Source: Rhynchopus euleeides
Taxonomy: Eukaryota; Euglenozoa; Diplonemea; Diplonemida; Diplonemidae
Assembly (NCBI GenBank): GCA_963210315.1
Contig: OY723247.1
Location: forward strand, 992,001-1,056,000
DNA: 64,000 nt
Direction of reading: 5' to 3'
In this document: one piece after another, positions 20,901-37,900 of the stretch
Position numbering within the stretch: position 1 is the stretch's first letter
How the letters are laid out: every line of letters begins with the position of its first letter
Program-made: the position numbers and the translations under genes
Notes under the pieces: model-generated
What the model saw: the letters and a program-made list of their open reading frames with translations, nothing else
The model's database searches: none
Told to the model about the DNA's origin: nothing

Positions 20901-22488
20901 CCCTTTAAGTCCCAAGGCGCAATATATTGCGCCTACACTTTCGGTTCACATTTTGTTAGCACGCATTTTTGTCTTTTTGGCAAACCCTGGGCACCATGAA
21001 AAGGGTTTGGACAGTTCTTTTCACGACAACAAAAATCGACGAGATATCTGTCTGTCGGTTGCCCGCCGTCAACCCTGAGAATCTGGGCCCAGGTCGGGTT
21101 TTCAGGTGAAAACAGCATTCTGGGCCCTCGGCTTTCTGTGCACACCCCAACAAGGTCTGGCATACTTTGCCGGGGGTCTTTGTGCCCGACCCTGGCCATC
21201 CGGTAAATGGGACTCGAGAACCTTTCCAAGGAATCAAGACCCGCCCAGATACACCCCGATGTGGTGCACGTGTCAACTGAAGGCAAGGGAGTGCCTGATT
21301 GTCAATTCCTCGCCTGTCAAATGTACCTGGGACCCCCGTGTTTAAGTCCCCCCCTTGAAGACGATTTTCGGCCGGGGGGGACTTAAACACGGGGGGGGGC
21401 GGACCTAAACGCAGGGGGGCTTAAACACGGGGGTGGCACGGTGGAGACCAAGAAGACCTCTTCCACTTCCGTCGTAGGGGGTGATTCTGGTACGGATGGA
21501 CTTTTGGCACCCCCCTTTCGACTCTGACAGCACCTGGAGGGCACCAGGTGGCCTCGCGGCCACTTGATGACCCTCCAGACCGGCCCACCCCCGTGTTTAG
21601 GTCCACCTGTGCTTAAGTCCCCCCCTGCCAGACCCCCAGGGGGGGACTTAAACACGGGGGTAAGGGAGGGGGACTTATACACGGGGGGACCCAGGCATGA
21701 GTGATATCTTATCCTGGCTTTGGGCCGTGCCCAGATTGAGCCAAGCTAAACGAGAAGAGTGTCTGATCTACTTGGGGAGAACATATTCGAGGCGCTTCTC
21801 TCTTCCGTGCGCAGTTGCAGCACCGAGTAGTCTGTAATAATACGAGACGAAGGGTGCTGTCCTCTCTGCGGCGACATCTGGTCGAGAACTCCGAGGAGAG
21901 GGTAGACGGACACTGGCTGTCGGTGGCGGGATCACGGGGTAGTAGAGCGAGCGCAGGGCGACATCTCTGCGAACACTCTCTCTGGTTCAGCACTGCTGCG
22001 AATCACAACAGTTGCTCTTGCAGCCGTCTGAGACAGACTTCCTGCGAGTGATTGAGGAAATAACCCCTTTTCGGGTGTTTTCCCACGGTTTCAAAGGGAA
22101 AATAGGCACTGAACATAGGCAAAAACCGCCTTGCCCATTCAGTGGCTTCATTCTCAGTCTTTTTGGCCGAACTTTTTTTTTCGTCGATGCAATTTGACTC
22201 GTTCTTTCCAATAACGCCATCTTCGGATGACTTTTTGGGGAGCCCCGGCACCCAAAAATTTTTGCTTTCGAAAATCTGCCGTTTTGTCACCCTCAAAATC
22301 ACTGTTTGTTGGCCGTGCGAAAAAAGAGACATTTTTTTCGGGGCCAAAAAATGGCCATCGTGGAATCTTTCAGTCAAACGCGTTCATTTACGGCCAGGGT
22401 CGGGCAGAAAAACGAAAATTGAAGCAACTTGGTGTCCAAGGAGAAAAATCGGCCAAAATGGCCCAAAATAGCCTTGGGACTTAAAGGG
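20901..22488. mobile_element. piggyBac-like non-autonomous element
   Basis: The left end reads TTAA-CCCTTTAAGTCCCAAGG and the right end CCTTGGGACTTAAAGGG-TTAA. This is a 17-base perfect terminal inverted repeat starting CCCTTT, flanked by TTAA duplications (20897-20900 and 22489-22492). Ends beginning CCC/CCY with a TTAA target are diagnostic of the piggyBac superfamily. No transposase frame is present in the 1.6 kb, so the copy is non-autonomous. The interior holds an inverted minisatellite (21336-21693). The perfect ends and intact TTAA pair suggest a fairly young insertion. Confidence 0.85.
21336..21693. repeat. GTGTTTAAGTCCCCCC minisatellite inside the piggyBac-like element
   Basis: About eight copies of CCCCCGTGTTTAAGTCCCCC or its complement occur in both orientations, separated by unrelated spacers. 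The words GTTTAAGTCCC resemble the element's own terminal CTTTAAGTCCC. The array may therefore derive from reiterated end sequences. Confidence 0.75.
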
Positions 22489-22567
22489 TTAAACAAGTTT
22501 ACTGAATGGGGCAGCGCTCATGTCGGATGGAAAGCTGCATCACGGGTTATTTGTGTAAAGGGCATAC

Positions 22568-22639
22568 GTCTCGCATGTTCGTAGCGTTCTTCACCGCCCT
22601 CACATTGGGAACGTGATGACCCCCGAGAGCTGCGAAAAT
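22568..22639 (-). CDS. Candidate internal exon, 24 codons
   Basis: This stretch lies between a CCTGCAG acceptor and a GTATGC donor and is open in one frame (IFAALGGHHVPNVRAVKNATNM...). Borders and phase 0 match the neighbouring candidate exon at 22970-23185. No independent evidence supports it. It is 80 bases from the piggyBac-like element. Confidence 0.3.
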
Positions 22640-22969
22640 CTGCAGGTGTGTGTTTGGTGGGTGTGTTGAAAACCAATTTCAGGGGCACAACATGCCTCGA
22701 CTTCGCGAAAAGCGATTTTGGCTCGCAAAGATTATTCTCCAAAAACCAGACTCCCCACCCAAACCCCCCCGCCCCGCCATTCACTCTCCACGCAGAACCC
22801 ACCACCCACATACATCTGTCACGAGACGGCCGTCACTGGTGTCAATCCCATGCAGGCGTGCAGCAGGGGTGTACCACCTGTCCGGTGTCACCGTCTCGGT
22901 GTCATTGCCCGGAATGTCATTCCAGGAGTTGGGTGCAGGGGTGTCGAGCGAAGACCGTGTCGCACCCAC

Positions 22970-23185
22970 CTGCATGACTCCCTGGCAGCTGTTTCCCATC
23001 GCCTCGATCTCGCGGAAGAAGTGCGGGGCCGCTGCCAGGTGGACCGGCAGCAGCGTCACAGAGACGCCAGTGTTGTCATTCCGAAACCGGAGCACAGGGG
23101 CCTCAAAACCCTCCGGCGTTTTCACCAGAGTATCCCGAAACCGCCATCGCCCCACGGTTAGAAACGGAACTCGCGGGAGGGGCAT
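22970..23185 (-). CDS. Candidate 5' exon of a spliced gene, 72 codons
   Basis: It opens with ATG seven bases after an ACACAG acceptor-like site and ends at ATGCAG before GTGGGT, in phase 0. The 72 residues look globular: GRWRFRDTLVKTPEGFEAP, LRFRNDNTGVSVTLLPVHLA, then HFFREIEAMGNSC. The pattern of a hydrophobic strand ending in a His-containing loop followed by a helix recalls the start of TraB/PrgY-like domains, but similarity is weak. It probably shares a gene with 22568-22639 and 20037-20713. Confidence 0.4.
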
Positions 23186-24543
23186 GCCTCCCTGTGTCTG
23201 GGGGTGCCGTGACGCAGGGCAGCAGAGACGGCCCTCCTGCAGGCGGGCCCCTTGGGATCTTCCAGCGACAAGGCAAGGATGGGCGAGGGGGAAGGGAGGG
23301 GGGGGGGGTGTCCACCGAGGAGGGCTGAGCTTTTGCGTCACAGTATGACGGTTAACTTGCAGGGCAATTTTTTTCCTCACGGGTTCCATCGCTGCGCCCT
23401 GCACATCAGAAGCAAGTTCCCATGGCAGGAAGAGAGAGGGGGAGGGGGAGTGGGGGCACTTGTACCTTTCCCCCTCCCAGTGCTGCTATTCCTCTTCCTC
23501 TTCTTCCCCCCCCCATGCACTAACTTTTGGGTCAACCGTCTCGGCGTGTCCGAGGCGACGAGCAGTTGGGGGGGGGGGGGGCAGTGGCGACCCCCTCCAG
23601 CCCCCGACCCCCCCCCACACACACTCGCACACACCCACACCCGACAGCCCCGCGTGCCCTTTGTGTGTTACAACAGTTTTTTGCCACAAGAAGTACACCC
23701 CCTCCCCCCCCCCCCTCCCCGCTCTCCCGATATCCCTCTTCCCCACCCGAGCTGCGGGTCCCCGAATCAAAAAAAACATAGGGGCACCTCCTCTGCACCC
23801 TTCTGGTCGACAAGACGTGTGTGGCTGTCCGGGGGGATGGGCCTGAGCATCGTTTTCACCCCACACGCAGGGCGTGGTTGTTTTGAACCACAGACTGACA
23901 CGTCGCATCAAGCCAAGCTGCCATGAAAACGTTGTGGTGACCAAATTCCAAAATCTCTTCTGGCCGGATAATCACGGGGGTTGCAGAAGAGTCTGCAGGG
24001 ACACGCGGTGCCATGTCTGTGGTGGATGTGACGGAGGTGAATACACTGTTTACACCCTTGCTATGACTTGCGGCTTTGCGACAGCTTTTCAGAGGAGCAT
24101 GCCAGTCGCGCGGCACGCTGTCACTATCACTTGAGACAAGGGGCGGTAAAGGAAGAAGGGGGGGTATTTTTTTGCATGGTTCAGACGACATAAGGGAGAC
24201 GCGTGGGTGGGGGGGTCGGGAAAATTCTCAAAAATAAACACAGGCGCCCCAAACAGCAACACCCGACAGTACACCCTGCTGTTCACTCCGCAAGCCGCGT
24301 GGGGGGGCCAGCCGTGTCGACTGTTGGGAAGAAGACCCTCCCCCATTTGGAGGGGGGTGGGGGGGGAGAAACGGCGATCCCACGGCAACTGCGAGAACAG
24401 AAATGGATAGAGTCGAGGAAACGCCCGCCCCCACCACCACTACCACCCCCCCCCCCTGGTGACCCCCCTCCCAGCCCCCCCCCCCCCCAGCGGCGGGGGC
24501 CCTTTTGTAAAAAAAAGAGAGTGGAAAGAGAACCTGAGGGGCA
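23186..24543. other. Intergenic, no confident gene
   Basis: Very rich in C and G homopolymers (near 23571, 23700, 24448 and 24479). A minus-strand frame around 23900-24190 (containing PEEILEFGHHNVFMAAWL) could be a further 5' exon of the neighbouring spliced gene. I see no defensible borders for it. Confidence 0.45.
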
Positions 24544-27500
24544 TCATAACTCTTCCAGCTTGATGCGGGCGGTTTTGTGTACCGCCCGTGAGGTCTCGGA
24601 TGTCCGCGTGAAGCCGAAGCTGATCATCTGACCCACCTTCGCATGCTTCACACGCTTGACATAGGCCGATTTGTCCGCCACCTTGTGCATGTCGACCGAG
24701 GTGATGACATCCCCCACACGGAGGCCAGCCGCCTTGGCTGCCATGGAGTGCATGGTGACCACCGCCATGTTGTCCCCCAGCTTGAAACCAGGGTCGGGCT
24801 TCTTCTTCCCTGCTGGAGGGCTGCTGCCGCTGGCGGCTTTCCTCAGCTGCGACTCCACAAAGCCCTCGCCCTGCAGCCCCTGGTCGGCGGAGGCTGTGCG
24901 CTGCACAGCTGCTGCCTCAGCCTCAGGCGCAGCTTCGGGAGCCGACACAGGGGTGGCTGCCGGGCGCCTCGACGGCGACGACGTTGCTTTCCGCTTGCCG
25001 GAGTTGGAGCGGGGGCGCTGGCTGTCATGCCTTTCGTGAGGGCGCTGGCTCTCTCCCATCCTCTCACGGCGGTCCGGCGCGTTGGGCTTGTTGTCCCTGT
25101 CGCGGTTGACCAGGTCGGCAATGTCCTGCTTCGTGCTGTTCACCCGCTGCAGCCCCTTGTTGACGAGCTTGCCGTGCTGCGTGGCGTAGGGGTCAAGCTC
25201 GCGCACCTTCTGCTTGGTGCGCCACTCGTCCTCCTCAGTCGCGATGCGGTCGGCGAAGATCCTGCTGACACACTCATACAGCACGTGGATGTTCTCCACC
25301 ACCTCCGTCGCCTGCTCCACCGGGAAGGGGACACGGTAGTAGTGCATCTGGTCCACCCCGATGATGATGTCCTTCACGCCCTTGTGCACCTCCGCCAGCA
25401 GCTTCTTGTCGAAGTAGCGGACTGCCTCTGTGGAGCAGCGCCAGTCACGCTCGTCCATGTTGCAAGGCTGGTCGGTGCCCTGCTGCACGCTGCGCTTGAC
25501 ACGGAGGACGCCCATCTGGAAGGTCTTGACGCCCTTGTCGTGATCTTTGCTGCAGTCGGTGATGCTGCGGATGTCACGGCGGCACGACACGCCGCGTGCC
25601 TTGAGGAAGCAGCAGACACGCAGGAGGCGCTCCTGCACAGGGGTGTCGGTGTCGAACTGCACGTGCCCTTTGAGCTCCCGCTCCAGCTGCGACCCGCGCA
25701 GCTTCAGGGCTTCCACCTCGCGCTCCAGCTGGCCCACGACCTCGTCCAGCGAGTCGCCCTCGTCCTCCAGCTTCTTGATCTGCACCGTCAGCTCCTCCTC
25801 TGTGATGTACTGCGCAGCACGCAGCTTCATCTCCAGCTTCTTGACATTCTTCAACATGTCGTTGTGCTTCATCTCCATCAGCTCGCACTGCTTCTCCATG
25901 CGGTTCTCCATCAACTTGGTGAAGTACACACGCAGCACGCCGTGGGTGGTGGTGCGAACAAGGATGTTTGCCACACGGTCACGCCGACCAACATCAGTGC
26001 GCCTCTTATACCACCGGAGCCATTTCATGAAGTAGGCGTGCCGTGTGGAGCGGTAGAGAGTATGCAGCAGGGTGTCCGTGAGGGTGCCCTTCTTCGACGC
26101 GTCCTTTTCGCGGCGGAAGTACGCCACAAGCTTGCCGTAGTAGATGAAGAGAAGCCCATTCTTTGTGTGGCGGAACAGTGTGTGTGACACGCTGCGCCGC
26201 TTCTTCTTCTGCCTCTGCAGCAGAGCAAAGCGCTGCAGCTTCAGGATCACCGACCGCTGCAGCCCGCCGGTGACACTGCGCAAGAGGGTCTCCGCGAGCT
26301 CAGCCTTCCGGCGGCGGATCATCACCAGGCGTGCATACTCCTTCAGCTTGCGGTAGTACAGCACCTGCAGCGATTTGTCTGTCGTGCGCATCAGGGCCTG
26401 GCAGTAGGTCTGCTTACGACGGATGGCCTTGTTGGTGCGCATGAAGCGAGCCCACTTGTGGTAGTACACAGAGAGCAGCCCGAGCTTGGTTGACAGCATC
26501 AGGGTCTCCACGAGGGTGCGCGCCTTGCGCTCCTTGCGGTACGCAGCGAGGCGGCTCATCAGCTTGGAGAAGTAGCGGCGTTTGATGTCGGTGTGGCACA
26601 CCCTGCCGAGTGTGTCTGCCAGCATCGCCTTCCTGTTGGCCTCGAGCTGCTGGACCCTGTGCAGCTGTGCCTTGTGCTCCTCCAGCTTAGTGTAATTCTG
26701 CACGATCACATCGCGCAGGGAGTCGACGGACGACGCCAGTGCATGCTCTTCAGCAGATGTCGACGCGTCAAACTCGCTGCAATCCGACTCGGAGTACCAC
26801 ATCTGCAGCTGCCCCTCCTTGTTGATCGTCCACGTCTTGGCAGCGCTGACACGCGACAGGGACACGAGACCCCGAACGAAGGAGCCGTTGTGCTCGTCAA
26901 GCTCGCTGAGCAGGTCGAAGCTACCCCGTGCATCCCACAGGCGGATCACCCCGTCGACACCACCCGACCACACACGGGCACCGTGCGGGTCCTTCATCAG
27001 GGTCATGATGGCACCCTCGCTCTTCAGTAGCAGCTTCAGGTGGTCACCGGTGCGTGCGTCCCACACGTTGATGTTCTCTTCATCTCCGCTGAACAGCGCA
27101 TTCTCGACTGCGCACAGCGCCTTGATCCCACCGCGCGTGCCTGCAATCGGAAACCCTGTTGCGGTGGTGACCTCTTCGCCTGTCTCCATGTTGATGCAGC
27201 GGATGACACGGTCGTCCCCACCAGAGTACAGCAGGCCCCGCTCGTAGGCGAGGCAGCGGACCGCCAGCTGATGCCCCGCAAACTGATCGACGCTGCACAG
27301 CCGCCCAGCCTCCCACCTCCACACAAACACCTGCCAGTCGCGGCTCCCGGTGAAGATGTTGCTCCCAACGCTCTCGATACACAGGATGTCGCCGGTGTGC
27401 TTCTTCGCCTCATCCACAAGCTCGTAGCCACCCATGTCGTCCTCCTGAAAGGCACGCAGGTACCCGTCGGACATGCCTGCATACATATACTGGCCGTGGT

Positions 27501-27822
27501 ACTTCAGCACAGAGACAAACACACCCTTCTTCCGTTCGATTGTGCATTGCACCTCCCCAGTCCAGGCGCGCCTGATGCAGATGGTGCCGTCACTCTCCCC
27601 AGTCCACGTCATGGTATCACGGATGCTGCCTGTGTTGCCGTACGTCGCACAGCACCGCACAGGCGCCTCGAACGACCCACAGGATACAACACCGAGGTCG
27701 CGAGGGGCAGAGACATGCTCCTCGCCATATGTGATGCTGGCGTGTTGCCCGCCCCACCCGTCCGGTGTGGGCGTGTACTTCCCCACCAGCTTGTGGTGCG
27801 TCACATTTGACATGTACGCCAT
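24544..27822 (-). CDS. WD40 / seven-repeat / coiled-coil / PDZ protein
   Basis: A single-exon 1092-residue protein. Residues about 65-345 form WD40-type repeats (IFTGSRDWQVFVWRWEAG, LLYSGGDDRVIRCINMETG, ARVWSGGVDGVIRLWDARG). Residues about 399-640 are seven copies of a 35-residue basic unit with the pattern T-L...T...G-L...YY-K-L...R (STKLGLLSVYYHKW, RHTKNGLLFIYYGKL). The unit is reminiscent of Sfi1-type centrin-binding or flagellar-protein repeats. A coiled coil follows (about 642-705), then a helical region, a Ser/Pro/Ala-rich linker and a C-terminal PDZ-like domain (about 1003-1085) with KLGDNMAVVTMHSMAAKAAGLRVGDVITSV. The architecture fits a cytoskeletal or flagellar scaffold, which is an inference. 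The ATG lies one base after a GGTGGCAG acceptor-like site. No catalytic domain is seen. Confidence 0.85.
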   Translation of the reverse strand: MAYMSNVTHHKLVGKYTPTPDGWGGQHASITYGEEHVSAPRDLGVVSCGSFEAPVRCCATYGNTGSIRDTMTWTGESDGTICIRRAWTGEVQCTIERKKGVFVSVLKYHGQYMYAGMSDGYLRAFQEDDMGGYELVDEAKKHTGDILCIESVGSNIFTGSRDWQVFVWRWEAGRLCSVDQFAGHQLAVRCLAYERGLLYSGGDDRVIRCINMETGEEVTTATGFPIAGTRGGIKALCAVENALFSGDEENINVWDARTGDHLKLLLKSEGAIMTLMKDPHGARVWSGGVDGVIRLWDARGSFDLLSELDEHNGSFVRGLVSLSRVSAAKTWTINKEGQLQMWYSESDCSEFDASTSAEEHALASSVDSLRDVIVQNYTKLEEHKAQLHRVQQLEANRKAMLADTLGRVCHTDIKRRYFSKLMSRLAAYRKERKARTLVETLMLSTKLGLLSVYYHKWARFMRTNKAIRRKQTYCQALMRTTDKSLQVLYYRKLKEYARLVMIRRRKAELAETLLRSVTGGLQRSVILKLQRFALLQRQKKKRRSVSHTLFRHTKNGLLFIYYGKLVAYFRREKDASKKGTLTDTLLHTLYRSTRHAYFMKWLRWYKRRTDVGRRDRVANILVRTTTHGVLRVYFTKLMENRMEKQCELMEMKHNDMLKNVKKLEMKLRAAQYITEEELTVQIKKLEDEGDSLDEVVGQLEREVEALKLRGSQLERELKGHVQFDTDTPVQERLLRVCCFLKARGVSCRRDIRSITDCSKDHDKGVKTFQMGVLRVKRSVQQGTDQPCNMDERDWRCSTEAVRYFDKKLLAEVHKGVKDIIIGVDQMHYYRVPFPVEQATEVVENIHVLYECVSRIFADRIATEEDEWRTKQKVRELDPYATQHGKLVNKGLQRVNSTKQDIADLVNRDRDNKPNAPDRRERMGESQRPHERHDSQRPRSNSGKRKATSSPSRRPAATPVSAPEAAPEAEAAAVQRTASADQGLQGEGFVESQLRKAASGSSPPAGKKKPDPGFKLGDNMAVVTMHSMAAKAAGLRVGDVITSVDMHKVADKSAYVKRVKHAKVGQMISFGFTRTSETSRAVHKTARIKLEEL

Positions 27823-28003
27823 CCTGCCACCCGCACAGCCCCAAAAGGGGCCTCGCCGCTACGCGCCTGTGGCTGCCCCAGAAGAACCCTCCCCCAAACC
27901 CGGCCTCAGATGGAGACTCACCCCCCGCCTGTGAGGGTGTTGAACGTGTTGGGTTGTGCATGCGGTGGTGCCCCTGGCAGCTGTCGGAACAAATCGTCGG
28001 GCA

Positions 28004-28098
28004 TCATCGCTCTTGAGTGTGCTCACCAGGACAGGGCACGTTGGCCCTGCCCCTCGACAAACAAACCAGCAGTAAGAGTAGTTTTGGTAATCATGTGC
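28004..28098 (+). repeat. Direct repeat of about 95 bases, copy 1
   Basis: Begins TCATCGCTCTTGAGTGTGCT and ends GTAATCATGTGC. It recurs at 28237-28330 with only a few differences. The repeat contains GGCACGTTGGCCCTGCC, partly palindromic. Confidence 0.85.
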
Positions 28099-28236
28099 CT
28101 GAGAGATTAGCGTTCTTCGAGCAGACGTGGTACCCAGCGAGCAACAGACCCCCAGTCACACCACTCCGTCTGCAGTCAGCGCTGCAGCGGGCACACAAGC
28201 TACGCAACACACCAAACCGCTGCACTGCCCGTCAAC

Positions 28237-28330
28237 TCATCGCTCTTGAGTGTGCTCACCAGGACAGGGCGCGTTGGCCCTGCCCCTCGACAAACAAACC
28301 AGCAGTAAGAGTAGTTTAGTAATCATGTGC
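28237..28330 (+). repeat. Direct repeat of about 95 bases, copy 2
   Basis: Second copy of the 28004-28098 unit, about 138 bases after the end of the first. The pair could be a local duplication or the ends of a small excised or solo element. No other signal was found in the spacer. Confidence 0.85.
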
Positions 28331-28978
28331 ATCGGGACGGGCAGACAATGCGTGGCTTGAACGCTGCAGCAGACGGTGCGCACATCATTGGATCACCCCT
28401 GCGTGGGCCACGGCACGCATGTGTGCATGCGTGTGGCGACCCCCTTCGCCCAGGCGCACCCAACGGGCGGGCACACCCACAAAATTCACAGAAACGTACC
28501 CCAGCAGCGGCAGGCAGAGTGGGTGCCAGGGGTAGGGGGCGGGACACCTCCAGCTGCGACATTTTTACGGTTCTTCCGCTGCGATGGCCAGCCACTCCAA
28601 CAAGCGAGCATGACAACGAACACACCGCAGGGGCGACAGCAGTGGGGCGAGCCCCACTGGCAATCCTGACAACACGGGGCTGGGATGGCGGACGCGTTGC
28701 CCGCCAGAAGGGGAAGGGGAAGGGACGAGCGGATACGCCCCCCATCGGCACCGGGCCTAGACACTTCAACCTGCTCAACTGGGTCGGGGTGGGGATGGGA
28801 TGGGGTGGGGGGGTGGGGGGGGGGGGGTTTGGGGCGACAGCGGGGAAGAACCGAAGGCGCAAACTCCCCATATCCGGGTGGGGAAGGTATAGTAACGTAG
28901 AGAAAAGTAAGACACAACGTCGCAACCCACCCAAGCCTCCCTTCGCCCCCCGAGGCTCGCCTTTTCCCGGAGGAGTGA

Positions 28979-34852
<5,874 letters not shown>

Positions 34853-34935
34853 ACGACACCCTTGGGGTGCGAGTATTTTCGTTTCGGGGATATTCACACT
34901 ATAAGCATACGAGAGAGAGAGAGAGAGAGAGAGAG

Positions 34936-37900
34936 GAGAAAGGCGTGAAGGCAATGGGGGACAGGTCTTCGCTGGTGGCAATCCTGTGTATTGGCACAAA
35001 AAATTGTCCATGTTCACCTGTGAGAGAGGAAATGCGCCAAAAAAAACGCACCGCAGCGAATAGTATCCCCCAATGATCTCCTTCGCTCGAATTGCGGGTG
35101 GCAACTGAGATCCAGCAAAAGAGAAACGGCGGTGCCCAGCTTGTGGACAGTGCGGCTCCAAGCTCGGTCGGAAGCGGGGGAGGCGGTGGCAGGCGGGAGG
35201 AAAATCTCCTTTCCCGCAGCAAGTTAGCTCCTCCAGCGTATTTTTTTTCCGGCAGCTCGAACACCCCTGTGCATTACAACAGGCCATTCTCACAGGGGCA
35301 GTGGGCCCAGGTGTGGCACGCAATACAAGCCTTGACCACGATAGAGAAGGTAGACCCCGCCCAGAGAACTGTCCCGTTGATGCCAGCGCACCGCGGGTGC
35401 AGCACGCCAGCGGCACGCTGTAAGGTGTTGAGAGAGATAGAGACAGACAAAGAGAGGGGGAGGACAAGACCACCATACGACAACGGCTGTTCTTCTAAAC
35501 CTTGCCCGCGCCACACATACCTGCAGAGCGAGCGCGCCGAGACATCTGGAAAGGCCGGCCCTCGCACAAGTACAGGAGAATCGATCCAGAACATAAAAGA
35601 AGAAGTGTGGTGTCGTGACTAAACCAGGGGCTCTCCCCCACCACCCACCCCGACCACCCCCCCAGGAGCCAGTGCTTGCTGAACACGCGTCTTCTTCGGA
35701 AAATCCAGAATCTGCATACAGGGATGTGCATACACATGCGTACGCATATGTATGCCCGTGTTCGGCGAGCACTACCCGGAGTGGGGGTGGGAGGGGTGTG
35801 GGTGTGGGAGGAACTGCAGGCCTGTCGTTTCATCCCCCAATAGCTATTGAGGTGGCCTTGTGTTCACAGCAGCAGGGTGTGTGCGGGGGGTGGTGGTGTG
35901 GGGTGGCAGGCACGCAGCACCTTTTTTTCCCCACACCCCACGCCCCCCCCCGCTCGGCCCGCTGTGCACTGCATCAGCCGCTACAGCTCTTGGGGGAGAC
36001 TGGTCACCGGAAGGGATCTGCCGTGTGGTGGTAAAACGCTGAGCGGCACAAAAAAAATGACCAACAAGATGGAAAAGAAAACAGCAAGCGGTAAAACCAA
36101 TGAGCACCTAGGGGAGGGTAAGAAGAGCCCAGACGACATTGCCGGGACAGGCAGACCGGTCTGCTGCCGAAACCGGCAACATTGAGCCGTAGAGTGTGGT
36201 GGGGGAGGAGAGGGTAGGTGGGTGGCGACGAGGTATCTTCAGAGAGGGGCCCGTAAACAGCCGGATTTATTCCGGAATTTTCCGGACGTGCCTCCTAGCG
36301 AGACGTGACTATTGTTCTCGCTGTCACGAAAAGGCAGGCCTGCACTCCCTATTTCCCTTTGACAAGACCAACCAGAATTTTGGGTGTCATTTCGTCTGAA
36401 GAGAAGAGCCGGAGAGTCGCCGATCGCGAGAACACCTGTTGTTGTTGTGAGCACAACTCTCAACAATCGTCGGGCTGATTAAAAACGCGACCTCCGAAAC
36501 GTCGGCCAAAAATATTGATCAAAACCACCTCCGGAATGGCTTGGGCCAAATCGGTGGCTCCTGCTAGGAAATACCCACCAAATATCAGCACCTCTGCCAC
36601 GCGGAAGCGGCCTGACAGGTAACAGCATATTCCTGGCTCTGTCTGGGCTGTGAGCTTCACTGTTGCAACGGCTTCTCTGTGCGCCCCTGTGGGATGGGCG
36701 CACTCAAGCACGAGCGACAGTCGTCTTGACCACATGATGCCTGGAGCAGGTCGGCAGAACGAAATCCTGTGGTGTGTTGTGCGCATGAGCGGGCAGTGGT
36801 AATGGTGCCCATCCTGCGATAGCGCAGTGTCGTGTTTGTGGCGTGGACGTGGATCCGATGCGCTGCAACGCACATTCCGAGAGATTTCTGTTCTGTCCCA
36901 TGCAGCAAGATTGTATGCACAACAAGACCTTACATGCGCACCGGTGTTGTGGGTTGGGGGTGGACACTGTCGCGTGATCCGTTCCTTGAGGACCGGGGAA
37001 TAATAGGACACCCCATGTGATTAGAGTCTGAGATGATGAAAATTCTAATGGCGGCTGGCCGCCCTTGAGATGTCCCACGTGGGACAAGTAAAATCATGAC
37101 CTCGGTGAGTCGACGGCAAGCTCTGGTATCGATATGGCGGTGAATATTCCGCGATCATCACAACCAGCAGAGGGGGTGTGTGCATCATGTCAACAATAAT
37201 GAGAACAAGTCTCGCCGAATCAACAAAACCAAAAGGGCATGTTGCCAGAAAAATGAACAATAGAACAACTGAAAAATCATAATGGCCTCATCCGGTTCAC
37301 ACAAGCCAGCCAGAGCCTAATCTCAGTACTTAAGACCCGCTTTACAAACTCTGGTTTCAAACACTATGACACGTGGCGGGTAATAGAATACATAGTAGGC
37401 GCAGGGCGTAGCAAACAGACCCTGATACAACTTCCTACCCGCCTTCAGCACATGCGAGTTCAAGATAGTTGTAGCGGTGCAGAACGCACCAAGTGCATGA
37501 ACACTTGTTGATGCCGTCTCGACACAGAGTGGCACCCTCTTGTGCGGGTGGGCGTGCTGAGCAGATACCCAAGAGCAGACGGATACACGGGTTTAAATGA
37601 ACCGATACAAAGATGAGAGGCAAGTCAGGCGAAGAAAGGTGCATGGTAAGGCTAAAATCAAGTGAGAAAAAGACAGATCAAACAAGTCGAGGGACGGGGC
37701 GGGTGGGAGTGGGGAGGGGTATTGTGGGGGGGGGGGGGGGGTGAGTGGGGTGAGAGAGCGGCAGCAGCCTGTGGCGGTCTAGGGCCACAACCTCCACCTT
37801 GCCCCCTCCTCCACCCTCAACGCCTAATCATCGTCTGTGGCCTTCAGCTCGCACAATCGCATGCACCGGTGAGGCGACCGTTCCTCCAAACGAGAGGGGG

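Larger units (their letters stand above)
27823..28978. other. Intergenic with direct repeats, no gene recognised
   Basis: Frames on both strands stay open for long stretches because of GC-rich, low-complexity sequence, but none resembles a protein. The direct repeat pair is listed separately. The right part leads into the GA microsatellite. Confidence 0.5.

Noticed and set aside
23856-24191. Minus-strand frame with PEEILEFGHHNVFMAAWL as another exon of the 20-23 kb gene
   Set aside because: No clear acceptor or donor and no link in phase could be shown.
24643-26187. 514-residue plus-strand frame opposite the WD40/PDZ gene
   Set aside because: Antisense shadow with His/Leu-rich composition.
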